Shown piece by piece: positions 1-4,691 of a stretch of 6,487 nt of DNA. The position numbers were made by a program, and so were the translations under genes. The first letter of the stretch is position 1, and each line of letters opens with the position of its first letter. The stretch is from Kiloniellales bacterium (lineage in GTDB: Bacteria > Pseudomonadota > Alphaproteobacteria > Kiloniellales > JAKSDN01): NCBI GenBank assembly GCA_022360075.1, contig JAKSDN010000602.1, positions 1 through 6,487 on the forward strand, given 5' to 3'. The notes under the pieces are model-generated. The model had not been told where the DNA came from. It worked only from the letters and a program-made list of their open reading frames with translations, and did no database searches.

Positions 1-1
1 C

Positions 2-823
<822 letters not shown>

Positions 824-1150
824 TCCCGGCGGAATGGTCTTCGCGGGCTCGAAAAGCCCAGCTCGGCTCGAAAGCAAGGCGCGGCGGGCTCGCGAAGATC
901 GAGAACCCTGGCGCAAGCCAAGGATTAAGAACGCGGGCGGCGTTCCGGAACCCTCTGGAACGCCGCCCTGATTCTTGGCATGAAAGGCGCTGACCCCGGC
1001 GTCTCGACCTGGTGCGGGGCCAAGCCCATGCCTGTGAATTCCCAAGCATCCTAGGACTTCGCCCATGCTGGCGGACGCCCGCTCGGATCTTCCGAGGAGG
1101 CGGTCCGCGCTCGCGCGCTGAAGTTCCGCGATACCGATGAACGCGCGGAG
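824..1150. other. Intergenic region between katG and the arsR-type operon
   Basis: I see no credible gene here. The long reading frames that cross it are GC-rich shadows with Arg/Pro/Ser-heavy translations. It contains a small hairpin GGGCT-cgaaa-AGCCC (845-859), three near-copies of GGCTCGaaaaGC (846, 865 and about 888), the probable katG terminator (935-968) and a 6-bp hairpin CTCGGA/TCCGAG (1082-1096). A promoter for the following gene begins just after it. Confidence 0.6.
927..976 (+). terminator. Strong hairpin after katG, probable terminator
   Basis: A perfect 12-bp stem, GGGCGGCGTTCC (935-946) with GGAACGCCGCCC (957-968), encloses a 10-base loop. Beyond a three-base mismatch the stem continues as AAGAA (927-931) with TTCTT (972-976). 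No long T tract follows, so it may be a Rho-assisted or mRNA-stabilising hairpin rather than a pure intrinsic terminator. It lies about 110 bases after the katG stop. Confidence 0.55.
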
Positions 1151-1151
1151 G

Positions 1152-1180
1152 TTGACGTCAACTCCGAATTTGGATAACTA
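1152..1180 (+). promoter_or_regulatory. Promoter of the ArsR/SRPBCC operon
   Basis: A -35 box TTGACG (1152-1157) and a -10 box TAACTA (1175-1180) are 17 bases apart. Transcription starting 7-8 bases after the -10 would begin at or next to the A of the ATG at 1188, giving a leaderless or nearly leaderless message. The -35 lies inside a 12-bp perfect palindrome GTTGACGTCAAC (1151-1162), a possible second regulator site. Confidence 0.6.
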
Positions 1181-1189
1181 ATTAGTTAT
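1174..1189. promoter_or_regulatory. Operator palindrome over the -10 box and start codon
   Basis: ATAACTAATTAGTTAT is a perfect 16-bp palindrome. It covers the -10 box, the likely transcription start and the first two bases of the ATG. A symmetrical AT-rich site in this place suits a dimeric winged-helix repressor, so the obvious inference is autorepression by the ArsR-family protein encoded directly downstream. Binding would block RNA polymerase and relief would switch on both genes. Confidence 0.6.
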
Positions 1190-1556
1190 GGAACCGTTCG
1201 GTTATCAACAGCAGGCCCGGGATCTTGATGGCATCTTCGCCGCGCTCGCCGATCCGACGCGGCGGGCGATCCTGTCGCGGCTGGCGGCGGGTGAGGCGTC
1301 GGTGAGCGAGATCGCGGCGCCATTCGAGATGAGCCAGCCGGCGGTCTCGAAGCATCTGAAAGTGCTGGAGCGGGCGGGCCTGATCGAGCGGGATATCGAC
1401 AGGCAGCGCCGCCCGGCGCGCCTGAAGGCCGAGCCGATGGCGGCGGCGGTGCGTTGGCTCGAGGAGTTCAAGCAGTTCTGGTCGTCGAGCTTCGATCAGC
1501 TCGACGGTCTTTTGGAAGAGTTGAAGAAGGCCGAGACGAAGGGGGGTCAAGAATGA
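1188..1556 (+). CDS. ArsR/SmtB-family winged-helix transcriptional repressor
   Basis: A 122-residue DNA-binding regulator. The winged-helix fold is recognisable from ADPTRRAILSRLA (residues 21-33), then VSEIAAPFEMSQPAVSKHLKVL (39-60), in which S49-L60 forms the recognition helix, and AGLIERDIDRQRRPARL as the beta wing. There is no Cys-x-Cys pair or other clear metal site, so it is not a typical arsenic or zinc sensor. It belongs to the ArsR branch usually paired with SRPBCC/AHSA1 proteins, whose effector is generally unknown. The ATG at 1188 is the first sensible start and has no Shine-Dalgarno sequence, matching a leaderless transcript from the promoter at 1152-1180. The stop overlaps the next start (ATGA), which indicates translational coupling. 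Autoregulation through the palindrome at 1174-1189 is likely. Confidence 0.9.
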   Translation: MEPFGYQQQARDLDGIFAALADPTRRAILSRLAAGEASVSEIAAPFEMSQPAVSKHLKVLERAGLIERDIDRQRRPARLKAEPMAAAVRWLEEFKQFWSSSFDQLDGLLEELKKAETKGGQE

Positions 1557-2047
1557 GCGATTTGCCGGTCTATGTGCTGGAGCGGGCCTTCGATGCGCCG
1601 CGTGAGCTGGTGTGGAAGGCCTGGACCGACCCCGAGCTTTTGCCGCGCTGGTACGGGCCGCGTGTGGAGACGATCGTCCATCGCTACGAGCTGAAACCCG
1701 GCGGTCTGTGGCTCGGCGAGATGCAATGGGGCGGCAACTCCAACTACCAGCGGGTCGAGTTCACCGAGGTGACCCCGCCGGAGCGCCTGGTCTGGCTGCA
1801 CTCGGTCTCGGACGCCGACTGGAACGTCATCTCCAACCCGATGATGGCGGACTGGCCGCGCGTGCTGCTGACGACGGTGACCTTCGAGGAAGACGGGGTT
1901 CAGACCAAGCTGCGCCTGACCTGGGTGCCCCATGACTCGAGCGAGGCCGAGATCGCCTGCTTCGCCGCCGCGATGGACGGCATGGACAAAGGCTGGGGCG
2001 CCGGCATGGAGCTGCTCGCCGAGCTGCTGGCCGAACTGCAGGCGTGA
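1553..2047 (+). CDS. SRPBCC (AHSA1/START-like) domain protein
   Basis: A 164-residue soluble protein of the SRPBCC superfamily, activator-of-Hsp90-ATPase-1-like branch. These form a helix-grip cavity that binds a hydrophobic ligand. Family marks are the opening LERAFDAPRELVWKAWTDPE, the following LLPRWYGP, the GGLWLGEM turn, the FTEVTPPERLVWL strand, and a long C-terminal helix from about DGMDKGWGAGMELLAELLA. The start ATG overlaps the stop of the repressor gene by four bases, and the G-run at 1541-1546 serves as a ribosome binding site. Repressor plus SRPBCC protein is a widespread two-gene operon; the shared logic is probably ligand sensing or handling, but the ligand cannot be read from the sequence. 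Length is normal and the frame is intact. Confidence 0.88.
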   Translation: MSDLPVYVLERAFDAPRELVWKAWTDPELLPRWYGPRVETIVHRYELKPGGLWLGEMQWGGNSNYQRVEFTEVTPPERLVWLHSVSDADWNVISNPMMADWPRVLLTTVTFEEDGVQTKLRLTWVPHDSSEAEIACFAAAMDGMDKGWGAGMELLAELLAELQA

Positions 2048-2129
2048 GGCTGGGGGGCGGATGCGGCGGCGCGACGTGAGGCTGTCGTTTTGATGGGTCT
2101 CGTTGCGGCGCGATCGATCCGAGATGACC
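2048..2129. other. Spacer between the SRPBCC gene and the tRNA fragment
   Basis: Eighty-two bases with no gene. A weak CGAC/GTCG hairpin followed by TTTT near 2070-2090 could help end the operon transcript, but the stem is too short to call a terminator. Confidence 0.4.
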
Positions 2130-2189
2130 TGGTGCGGGCGGCGGGACTCGAACCCGCACGGCCAAGAGGCCATTGGATTTTAAGTCCAA
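2130..2189 (-). pseudogene. 3' half of tRNA-Leu(UAA), split at the anticodon arm (attachment junction)
   Basis: Read on the minus strand from 2189 down, this gives an anticodon stem-loop TTGGA-CTTAAAA-TCCAA with anticodon TAA (plus-strand 2180-2182). Then come a long class-II variable arm TGGCCTCTTGGCCGT, a T arm GCGGG-TTCGAGT-CCCGC, the acceptor strand CGCCCGC, discriminator A and an encoded CCA. The long variable arm and the UAA anticodon identify leucine. The 5' half (acceptor strand, D arm) is absent: past 2189 the sequence can no longer fold as a tRNA, though a 13-base stretch still loosely recalls a Leu D-arm border. This pattern fits tyrosine-integrase insertion within the anticodon arm, leaving an orphan 3' half at one end. 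A rebuilt full tRNA is expected at the other end, to the right. Confidence 0.85.
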
Positions 2190-2239
2190 GTACGTGTATC
2201 GTAACCTATTGAATTAAATTATAAAAAGAGACTCACAGG

Positions 2240-2265
2240 TGTGTATGTGTAAGAAAGTGTGTAAG
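2240..2265 (+). repeat. TGTGTA(A/T)G direct repeats near the element end
   Basis: TGTGTATG (2240-2247), TGTGTAAG (2246-2253) and TGTGTAAG (2258-2265) lie in tandem; the last two are 12 bases apart, close to one helical turn. They are 50-75 bases inside the tRNA junction, where tyrosine integrases usually have arm-type binding sites. The same TGTGTAAG core recurs at 6306-6313. Confidence 0.5.
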
Positions 2266-2275
2266 CCGAAGGGGG

Positions 2276-2301
2276 ATGCGGCTGCTTGAGAGCAGCCGCA
2301 T
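2276..2301. repeat. 11-bp perfect hairpin
   Basis: ATGCGGCTGCT (2276-2286) and AGCAGCCGCAT (2291-2301) form a perfect stem with a TGAG loop. No T tract follows in either direction. It stands alone between the direct repeats and the first small gene; it may be a protein-binding or structural site. Confidence 0.5.
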
Positions 2302-2396
2302 GGAGACCGCCACAGGTTCGCCGAAAACGGCGGAGCGACGCCCCCTACGAGGACACAGCCACAGGCTCCTGTCGAGGTCGGGAAGCCTCTCTGGAA

Positions 2397-2405
2397 TGGT
2401 ATAAT
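2397..2405 (+). promoter_or_regulatory. Extended -10 promoter of the 40-codon gene
   Basis: TGGTATAAT is a consensus extended -10 (TGnTATAAT). No good -35 is seen 15-19 bases upstream, as is common for extended -10 promoters. Start of transcription about 7 bases downstream coincides with the A of the ATG at 2412, so the message is probably leaderless. The same nine bases recur at 3569-3577. Confidence 0.7.
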
Positions 2406-2411
2406 TGGGGT

Positions 2412-2534
2412 ATGGAGGAGCACACCCCAAAGGACGAGCTACGCGTGGTGCCGGTAAAGGACACGGACCCAGCTATCGCCATGCTGCTTCGTGTCCTTGA
2501 GAGCACAGACCGGCATGAGCCGGTCATCGAGTAG
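2412..2534 (+). CDS. Small hypothetical protein, 40 residues
   Basis: I do not recognise this protein. The sequence runs MEEHTPKDELRVVPVKDTDP, then a likely amphipathic helix AIAMLLRVLESTDR and an acidic end HEPVIE. It is acidic and hydrophilic with no membrane segment or cysteine. The case for a real gene is the consensus extended -10 placed so that transcription begins at its ATG, an ordinary codon mix, and a hairpin set directly after its TAG stop. There is no Shine-Dalgarno sequence. The frame stays open upstream to 2286, but that part runs through the hairpin and promoter region and would start with TTG, so the ATG is preferred. A small regulator or peptide binding partner is possible; that is a guess from size only. 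Confidence 0.6.
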   Translation: MEEHTPKDELRVVPVKDTDPAIAMLLRVLESTDRHEPVIE

Positions 2535-2542
2535 CTACATTT

Positions 2543-2607
2543 CCGCCCACAAGGGCGGGATCTACCCCGCCAATTGGTCGCACCGCGACAATGTTCAATT
2601 GGCGGGG
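2543..2607. repeat. Four-arm set of mutually exclusive hairpins after the 40-codon gene
   Basis: Arm 1 CCGCCC (2543-2548) pairs with arm 2 GGGCGG (2553-2558). Arm 2 can instead pair with arm 3 CCCGCC (2566-2571). Arm 3, as CCCCGCCAATTG (2565-2576), pairs perfectly over 12 bp with arm 4 CAATTGGCGGGG (2596-2607). A GTCGC-acc-GCGAC hairpin sits inside the 3:4 loop (2577-2589). The 1:2 / 2:3 / 3:4 layout is that of an attenuator, but it follows a gene rather than leading one. Arms 3 and 4 are an expanded-loop version of the CCCCGCCA/TGGCGGGG terminator stems found after the next three small genes. Confidence 0.55.
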
Positions 2608-2615
2608 CACTATTT

Positions 2616-2658
2616 CGCCGAAATCGGCGCAAGGCGTTGATACGCCTTGATACTTTTT
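2616..2658 (+). terminator. Hairpins plus T tract ending the 40-codon unit
   Basis: A short hairpin CGCCGA-aa-TCGGCG (2616-2629) is followed by AAGGCGT-TGAT-ACGCCTT (2631-2648). After GATAC comes TTTTT (2654-2658). The second stem with its T tract is a plausible intrinsic terminator for the transcript starting at 2412. Confidence 0.55.
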
Positions 2659-2950
2659 CCGCGCGCGTTGTCGGGCATTCGCCCGACCCCGATCCTTCTC
2701 CCTCACTCTCCGTGGCTTTATCAAGTCCACTACAAGCTCGGGCTTCGCATCCCTCGGCTCCCTGCTATCGCGGGCGGGAGCCGAGCGCTGCTCGGGTTCC
2801 GTCCGCCACGTCGCGCGTACTATCGTCGGCGCTCCGTGTCGTCCGTCACCAGAAGTATCGGGGTCGGGCGACGCGGAGCTGTTTCCAAAAAATCGCTCCT
2901 CTGCGAGAGAGCGATTTTTTGGACATCTCCGGCACCGACAACGCGCGCGG
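2659..2950. repeat. Large nested inverted repeat, 292 bp, no gene
   Basis: Outer arms CCGCGCGCGTTGTCGG (2659-2674) and CCGACAACGCGCGCGG (2935-2950) are a perfect 16-bp match. Next inward, 2679-2698 and 2852-2871 pair over 19 of 20 positions (TCGCCCGACCCCGATCCTTC against its complement with one mismatch). Innermost is a perfect 10-bp stem CTCGGCTCCC (2753-2762) / GGGAGCCGAG (2776-2785). The left inner arm can also form a local hairpin TCGGGC-attc-GCCCGA (2671-2686). I see no convincing reading frame inside. It could be a structured RNA, a cruciform-forming protein-binding site, a replication or transfer origin, or a remnant foldback insertion. Confidence 0.75.
2884..2923. terminator. Bidirectional intrinsic terminator
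   Basis: TCCAAAAAATCGCTC (2884-2898) pairs perfectly over 15 bp with GAGCGATTTTTTGGA (2909-2923) around a 10-base loop. A-rich and T-rich ends flank a GC core, so it would end transcription from either direction. It lies within the right arm region of the larger inverted repeat. Confidence 0.75.
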
Positions 2951-2998
2951 GACTGGTTGCCTAAAGGCTTTCCCGTGTTGCCAGCCAGCCGGCTGGCG

Positions 2999-3016
2999 GG
3001 TGCGCACGTGCGCACC
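2999..3016. repeat. 18-bp perfect palindrome
   Basis: GGTGCGCACGTGCGCACC equals its own reverse complement. Directly before it is CCAGCCGGCTGG, another perfect palindrome (about 2984-2995). Being loop-free, these suit a dimeric protein-binding site better than an RNA hairpin. Confidence 0.6.
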
Positions 3017-3024
3017 TACGAATA

Positions 3025-3052
3025 GTTCGCCAAAGGGCGAACCATACTTTTT
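3025..3052 (+). terminator. Hairpin plus T tract, terminator-like
   Basis: GTTCGCC (3025-3031) and GGCGAAC (3036-3042) form a stem with an AAAG loop; after CATAC comes TTTTT (3048-3052). No plus-strand gene lies just upstream, so it would end a non-coding transcript from 2659-3020 or read-through. A second hairpin CCCCTGC/GCAGGGG (3063-3081) follows. Confidence 0.45.
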
Positions 3053-3097
3053 CTTACACGTGCCCCTGCGGAGGGCAGGGGTTCCATACGACTTCTT

Positions 3098-3225
3098 CTG
3101 TCACGCTCTCGGGTCGCTCCAGTGTACCGACCGCAGAAAAAAGTAAACCCACTCTGCAAAGCTCCGGGGTTGACTTTTTTCCTTATACGGCCGGTCCCTT
3201 TCGCACCCGATCGAGAGCGTGACAG
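3098..3225. repeat. Nested inverted repeat, 128 bp
   Basis: The outer arms CTGTCACGCTCTCG (3098-3111) and CGAGAGCGTGACAG (3212-3225) match perfectly over 14 bp. Inside is the 13-of-14 stem described at 3137-3180. The right arm continues into the GAGCGTGACAGGCTT repeat, of which a second copy lies before the 94-codon gene. No gene is visible inside. Confidence 0.65.
3137..3180. terminator. Bidirectional terminator-like stem
   Basis: AAAAAAGTAAACCC (3137-3150) pairs with GGGTTGACTTTTTT (3167-3180) at 13 of 14 positions around a 16-base loop. The six-A and six-T ends make it a terminator for either strand. It would insulate the following gene from upstream transcription. Confidence 0.6.
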
Positions 3226-3229
3226 GCTT
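3215..3229 (+). repeat. GAGCGTGACAGGCTT repeat, copy 1
   Basis: A 15-base sequence, 29 bases before the ATG of the 73-codon gene. An identical copy (3529-3543) lies 43 bases before the ATG of the 94-codon gene, and the next CGA is also shared after one differing base. A shared upstream site is the natural inference; it contains GTGACA, a weak -35-like string. Confidence 0.6.
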
Positions 3230-3258
3230 TCGAGATTACCCGTTCTAAGCTATCGCTC

Positions 3259-3480
3259 ATGAGCAAATGCACACGAACGTATCTCGTGGATGTCGTTGAC
3301 GCCGAGGCGTACTACGGCGTCTGGGAGACCTGGGAGATTCAGGCTCCCAACAAAGACGCGGCGCGAACCGTCGCGCAGGAGCGTCTTGAGCGGCAGTGCC
3401 GAAGGCGGCTCTTTGGTCTCTTGCCGCCACGAGCAAAAGGCTCGTTTGTGGTCGGACACCATATCCGCCACAGGCGCTAA
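3259..3480 (+). CDS. Small hypothetical protein, 73 residues
   Basis: Not assigned. The protein starts MSKCTRTYLVDVVDAEAYYG, continues with WETWEIQAPNKDAARTVAQERLERQ, and ends in a basic tail rich in Arg and Lys (RRRLFGLLPPRAKG ... HHIRHRR). The pattern is strand, strand (ETWEIQAP), helix (NKDAARTVAQERLERQ), then a basic segment. This loosely recalls the layout of the small DpnD/PcfM-like proteins and the 58-codon product at 4862, but the likeness is weak and only inferred. The basic tail would allow nucleic-acid binding. There is no ribosome binding site; TAAGCT (3246-3251), 7 bases before the ATG, could be the -10 of a leaderless message. The TAA stop begins a GCGGCA-terminator module that is repeated after the next gene. 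Confidence 0.6.
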   Translation: MSKCTRTYLVDVVDAEAYYGVWETWEIQAPNKDAARTVAQERLERQCRRRLFGLLPPRAKGSFVVGHHIRHRR

Positions 3481-3483
3481 GCG

Positions 3484-3519
3484 GCACGACGCCCCGCCAG
3501 ATGGCGGGGTTTTGTCGTG
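3484..3519 (+). terminator. Intrinsic terminator, CCCCGCCAGATGGCGGGG type, copy 1
   Basis: CCCCGCC (3492-3498) and GGCGGGG (3503-3509) form the stem, with TTTT at 3510-3513. An outer CACGAC (3484-3489) / GTCGTG (3514-3519) pairing encloses the unit. It begins right after the TAA of the 73-codon gene. Confidence 0.8.
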
Positions 3520-3528
3520 TGCAATCGC

Positions 3529-3543
3529 GAGCGTGACAGGCTT
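3529..3543 (+). repeat. GAGCGTGACAGGCTT repeat, copy 2
   Basis: Identical to 3215-3229 and in the same orientation, between the previous terminator and the extended -10 of the 94-codon gene. The position supports a role as an activator or repressor site for two separate small-gene promoters. Confidence 0.6.
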
Positions 3544-3568
3544 GCGAACTCGCGCATTGCGAGATTAT

Positions 3569-3577
3569 TGGTATAAT
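3569..3577 (+). promoter_or_regulatory. Extended -10 promoter of the 94-codon gene
   Basis: TGGTATAAT again, identical to 2397-2405. The likely start (A at 3584) leaves only about three bases before the ATG at 3587, so the message is nearly leaderless. No strong -35 is visible at the normal distance. Confidence 0.7.
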
Positions 3578-3586
3578 TACTTCACT

Positions 3587-3871
3587 ATGGATAGTGACAA
3601 GAAAAACGATTTCTCGAAGATCCTCGATGCCATTGACGCACTCGCGCAGTCGACGGCCAAGGGATTTGGAGCCGTGGACAAACGCATCAGCGCGCTTGAG
3701 CATCGCATCGGCAGCTTGGAGCACCAAGTTGGCATGCTGAAGGAAGACGGTCGCACGCTTCGGGTCAAAGTAGACGCGTTGCCCGACGAGATCGGCGACA
3801 GGATCGATGCCACCTACGGCAAAATGCTCAACGAGCACGAGGATCGCATCAGGGCCCTCGAAGCGGCGTAA
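3587..3871 (+). CDS. Small coiled-coil protein, 94 residues
   Basis: Function unknown. The middle is a clean coiled coil: V30, I34, L37, I41, L44, V48 and L51 follow strict 4-3 spacing in VDKRISALEHRIGSLEHQVGMLKED. A second helical run follows, with L58, V62, L65, I69 and I73. The N-terminus MDSDKKNDFSKILDAIDALA is also helical and amphipathic. It has no cysteine, signal peptide or membrane segment, so a cytoplasmic homo-oligomer is likely. Short coiled coils of this style are common in phages and small mobile elements, where they serve as oligomerisation or anti-host adaptors, but no specific family is recognised. Its own promoter lies 9 bases upstream and a strong terminator 18 bases downstream, so it is a single-gene unit. 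Confidence 0.72.
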   Translation: MDSDKKNDFSKILDAIDALAQSTAKGFGAVDKRISALEHRIGSLEHQVGMLKEDGRTLRVKVDALPDEIGDRIDATYGKMLNEHEDRIRALEAA

Positions 3872-3889
3872 GCGGCATCGAAGAAAGAC

Positions 3890-3913
3890 GCCCGCCATCT
3901 GGCGGGCTTTTTT
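3890..3913 (+). terminator. Intrinsic terminator, CCCGCCATCTGGCGGG type, copy 2
   Basis: GCCCGCC (3890-3896) and GGCGGGC (3901-3907) with TTTTTT (3908-3913). The following TCGTGCTCGCC nearly repeats the sequence after copy 3 (TCGTGTTCGCC). TAAGCGGCA, including the stop codon of the 94-codon gene, is identical to the sequence at the stop of the 73-codon gene, so gene end and terminator look like one duplicated module. Confidence 0.85.
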
Positions 3914-3930
3914 CGTGCTCGCCTAACGGC

Positions 3931-4084
3931 GAAATGAAGCAGCCCGAAAGTACCTTCGGCAGATGTTTCATCATACCCAAGACCCACCCGCCCCCGAGGT
4001 GCTCACGGAGAGGAAGCGAACCGATTGCCGCAAAGCCATAGCCATTGCCGCTATCGGTTCGCCCCTCCGCTCACGCTTCATTTC
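3931..4084. repeat. Nested inverted repeat, 154 bp
   Basis: Outer arms GAAATGAAGC (3931-3940) and GCTTCATTTC (4075-4084) are perfect. Inner arms GCGAACCGAT (4016-4025) and ATCGGTTCGC (4053-4062) are also perfect. A local hairpin CCGAA/TTCGG lies at 3944-3959. I find no convincing gene in 3914-4337; open frames crossing it have no start signal and lack protein-like composition. Confidence 0.65.
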
Positions 4085-4085
4085 T

Positions 4086-4145
4086 CTGCGGCGATACGAT
4101 TGCGATATCGTTGCACGCAACCACATCACAATCGTATCGCCGCAG
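4086..4145. repeat. 17-bp perfect inverted repeat
   Basis: CTGCGGCGATACGATTG (4086-4102) and CAATCGTATCGCCGCAG (4129-4145) match without error around a 26-base loop. The loop itself has CGATATCG and GTTGC-ac-GCAAC. It starts one base after the previous inverted repeat ends. No T tract follows. Confidence 0.7.
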
Positions 4146-4146
4146 T

Positions 4147-4175
4147 CCACGCTGACTGCCGTGGTCAGAGCGTGG
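4147..4175. repeat. Bulged hairpin
   Basis: CCACGCT (4147-4153) pairs with AGCGTGG (4169-4175); with a two-base bulge the stem continues as GAC/GTC. It lies immediately after the 17-bp inverted repeat and before the next nested repeat, so 3931-4301 is an almost continuous run of secondary structure. Confidence 0.45.
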
Positions 4176-4179
4176 GGTG

Positions 4180-4301
4180 GAGAGCGTCTCTCGCCTTGCC
4201 CATGATACCAACCATCCGTCGCGGTAAACCCGTCGCTCTGCTCAGGGTTGACAGCTCCGGCGACCTGGTTGGTGCTCGCATGGTCGGCGAGACACGCTCT
4301 C
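4180..4301. repeat. Nested inverted repeat, 122 bp
   Basis: GAGAGCGTCTCTCGCC (4180-4195) pairs with GGCGAGACACGCTCTC (4286-4301) at 15 of 16 positions. Inside, CCATG (4200-4204) pairs with CATGG (4279-4283) and ACCAACC (4207-4213) with GGTTGGT (4267-4273). It ends 36 bases before the next gene start. Confidence 0.65.
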
Positions 4302-4337
4302 GCTTGGTCGATTTATCCGCCCAAAGCCAATTCGCGT

Positions 4338-4559
4338 ATGTCGTATCTCAAAGATCTTCGCGCCGAGCTTAATGCGCTCTTTGTCGATCTCCTTCCGGAT
4401 GTGCCGGAGGAGAAGCGAGACGTTGTCGTTGACGCTGCTGTTGACGGTGCGTATCAGAGCTACAAGAACGGTGTCGCCAAGGGCAAAGAGACCCCGGCGA
4501 AATCGGCTCCTCGACGAGCCAGCGCGACGACGAAACGTCGTCAGTCGCCCCGCAAGTAG
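4338..4559 (+). CDS. Small hypothetical protein with basic tail, 73 residues
   Basis: Not assigned. MSYLKDLRAELNALFVDLLP begins an amphipathic helical half that ends around residue 50 (PEEKRDVVVDAAVDGAYQSY, then KNGVAKGKE). The last 23 residues (TPAKSAPRRASATTKRRQSP and on) are very basic and Ala/Pro/Ser/Lys/Arg-rich, like the disordered tails of histone-H1-like or other DNA-coating proteins. Nucleic-acid binding through the tail is a fair inference. The frame stays open 90 bases upstream to a TTG, but that stretch runs through an inverted repeat and reads unlike a protein, so the ATG is chosen. There is no Shine-Dalgarno sequence and no clear promoter; a weak TTGGTC (4304-4309) is the only -35 candidate. 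A strong terminator follows 13 bases after the stop. Confidence 0.65.
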   Translation: MSYLKDLRAELNALFVDLLPDVPEEKRDVVVDAAVDGAYQSYKNGVAKGKETPAKSAPRRASATTKRRQSPRK

Positions 4560-4572
4560 CCTTGCGGCGAAT

Positions 4573-4597
4573 GCCCCGCCAGATGGCGGGGCTTTTT
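4573..4597 (+). terminator. Intrinsic terminator, CCCCGCCAGATGGCGGGG type, copy 3
   Basis: GCCCCGCC (4573-4580) and GGCGGGGC (4585-4592), AGAT loop, TTTTT at 4593-4597. The stem-loop is identical in core and loop to copy 1, and the following TCGTGTTCGCC matches that after copy 2 at 10 of 11 bases. Confidence 0.85.
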
Positions 4598-4608
4598 CGT
4601 GTTCGCCA

Positions 4609-4689
4609 CGAGGAGACTCAGGTTTGAACCTTCTCCTCGGGTGAGCGCCGCTATGCGGCGTCTCATTTTTCCTGCCCCGCTTCGCGGGG
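4609..4689. repeat. Three consecutive hairpins, one terminator-like
   Basis: CGAGGAG/CTCCTCG (4609-4615 with 4633-4639) encloses GGTT-tg-AACC. Next, TGAG-CGCCGC-tat-GCGGCG-tCTCA (4642-4665), followed by TTTTT (4666-4670), looks like a second terminator. Then comes CCCCGC-ttc-GCGGGG (4675-4689). No gene lies between 4560 and 4861. Confidence 0.55.
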
Positions 4690-4691
4690 GA

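Noticed and set aside
2240..2265. CRISPR-like array
   Set aside because: The repeats are only 8 bases and there are no regular unique spacers; nowhere in the window are there three or more regularly spaced long repeats.
2286..2411. Extended start for the 40-codon gene
   Set aside because: It would need a TTG start within the 11-bp hairpin loop and would translate the promoter; the ATG at 2412 matches the expected transcription start.
2524..3015. Minus-strand reading frame of 163 codons across the gene-free block
   Set aside because: The composition is Arg/Pro/Ala-rich, it crosses three terminator-like hairpins, and it has no start signal. The nested repeats explain the openness of the frame better than coding does.
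2647..3146. Plus-strand frames of 105 and 190 codons through the structured region
   Set aside because: No usable start signal, interrupted by a bidirectional terminator and strong palindromes, and the translations do not look like folded proteins.
3170..3188. TTGACT followed by TATACG as a promoter for the gene at 3259
   Set aside because: The two boxes are only about 9-11 bases apart, too close for sigma-70, and TTGACT is part of a terminator stem.
3257..3898. Minus-strand reading frame of 213 codons
   Set aside because: It is the antisense shadow of the 73- and 94-codon genes, which have promoters and terminators in the plus direction.
3921..4084. Integron-type recombination site, from GCCTAAC at 3921-3927 next to an imperfect inverted repeat
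   Set aside because: No matching GTTRRRY partner is present at the other end and the other gaps lack RYYYAAC boxes, so the gene series is not an integron cassette array.
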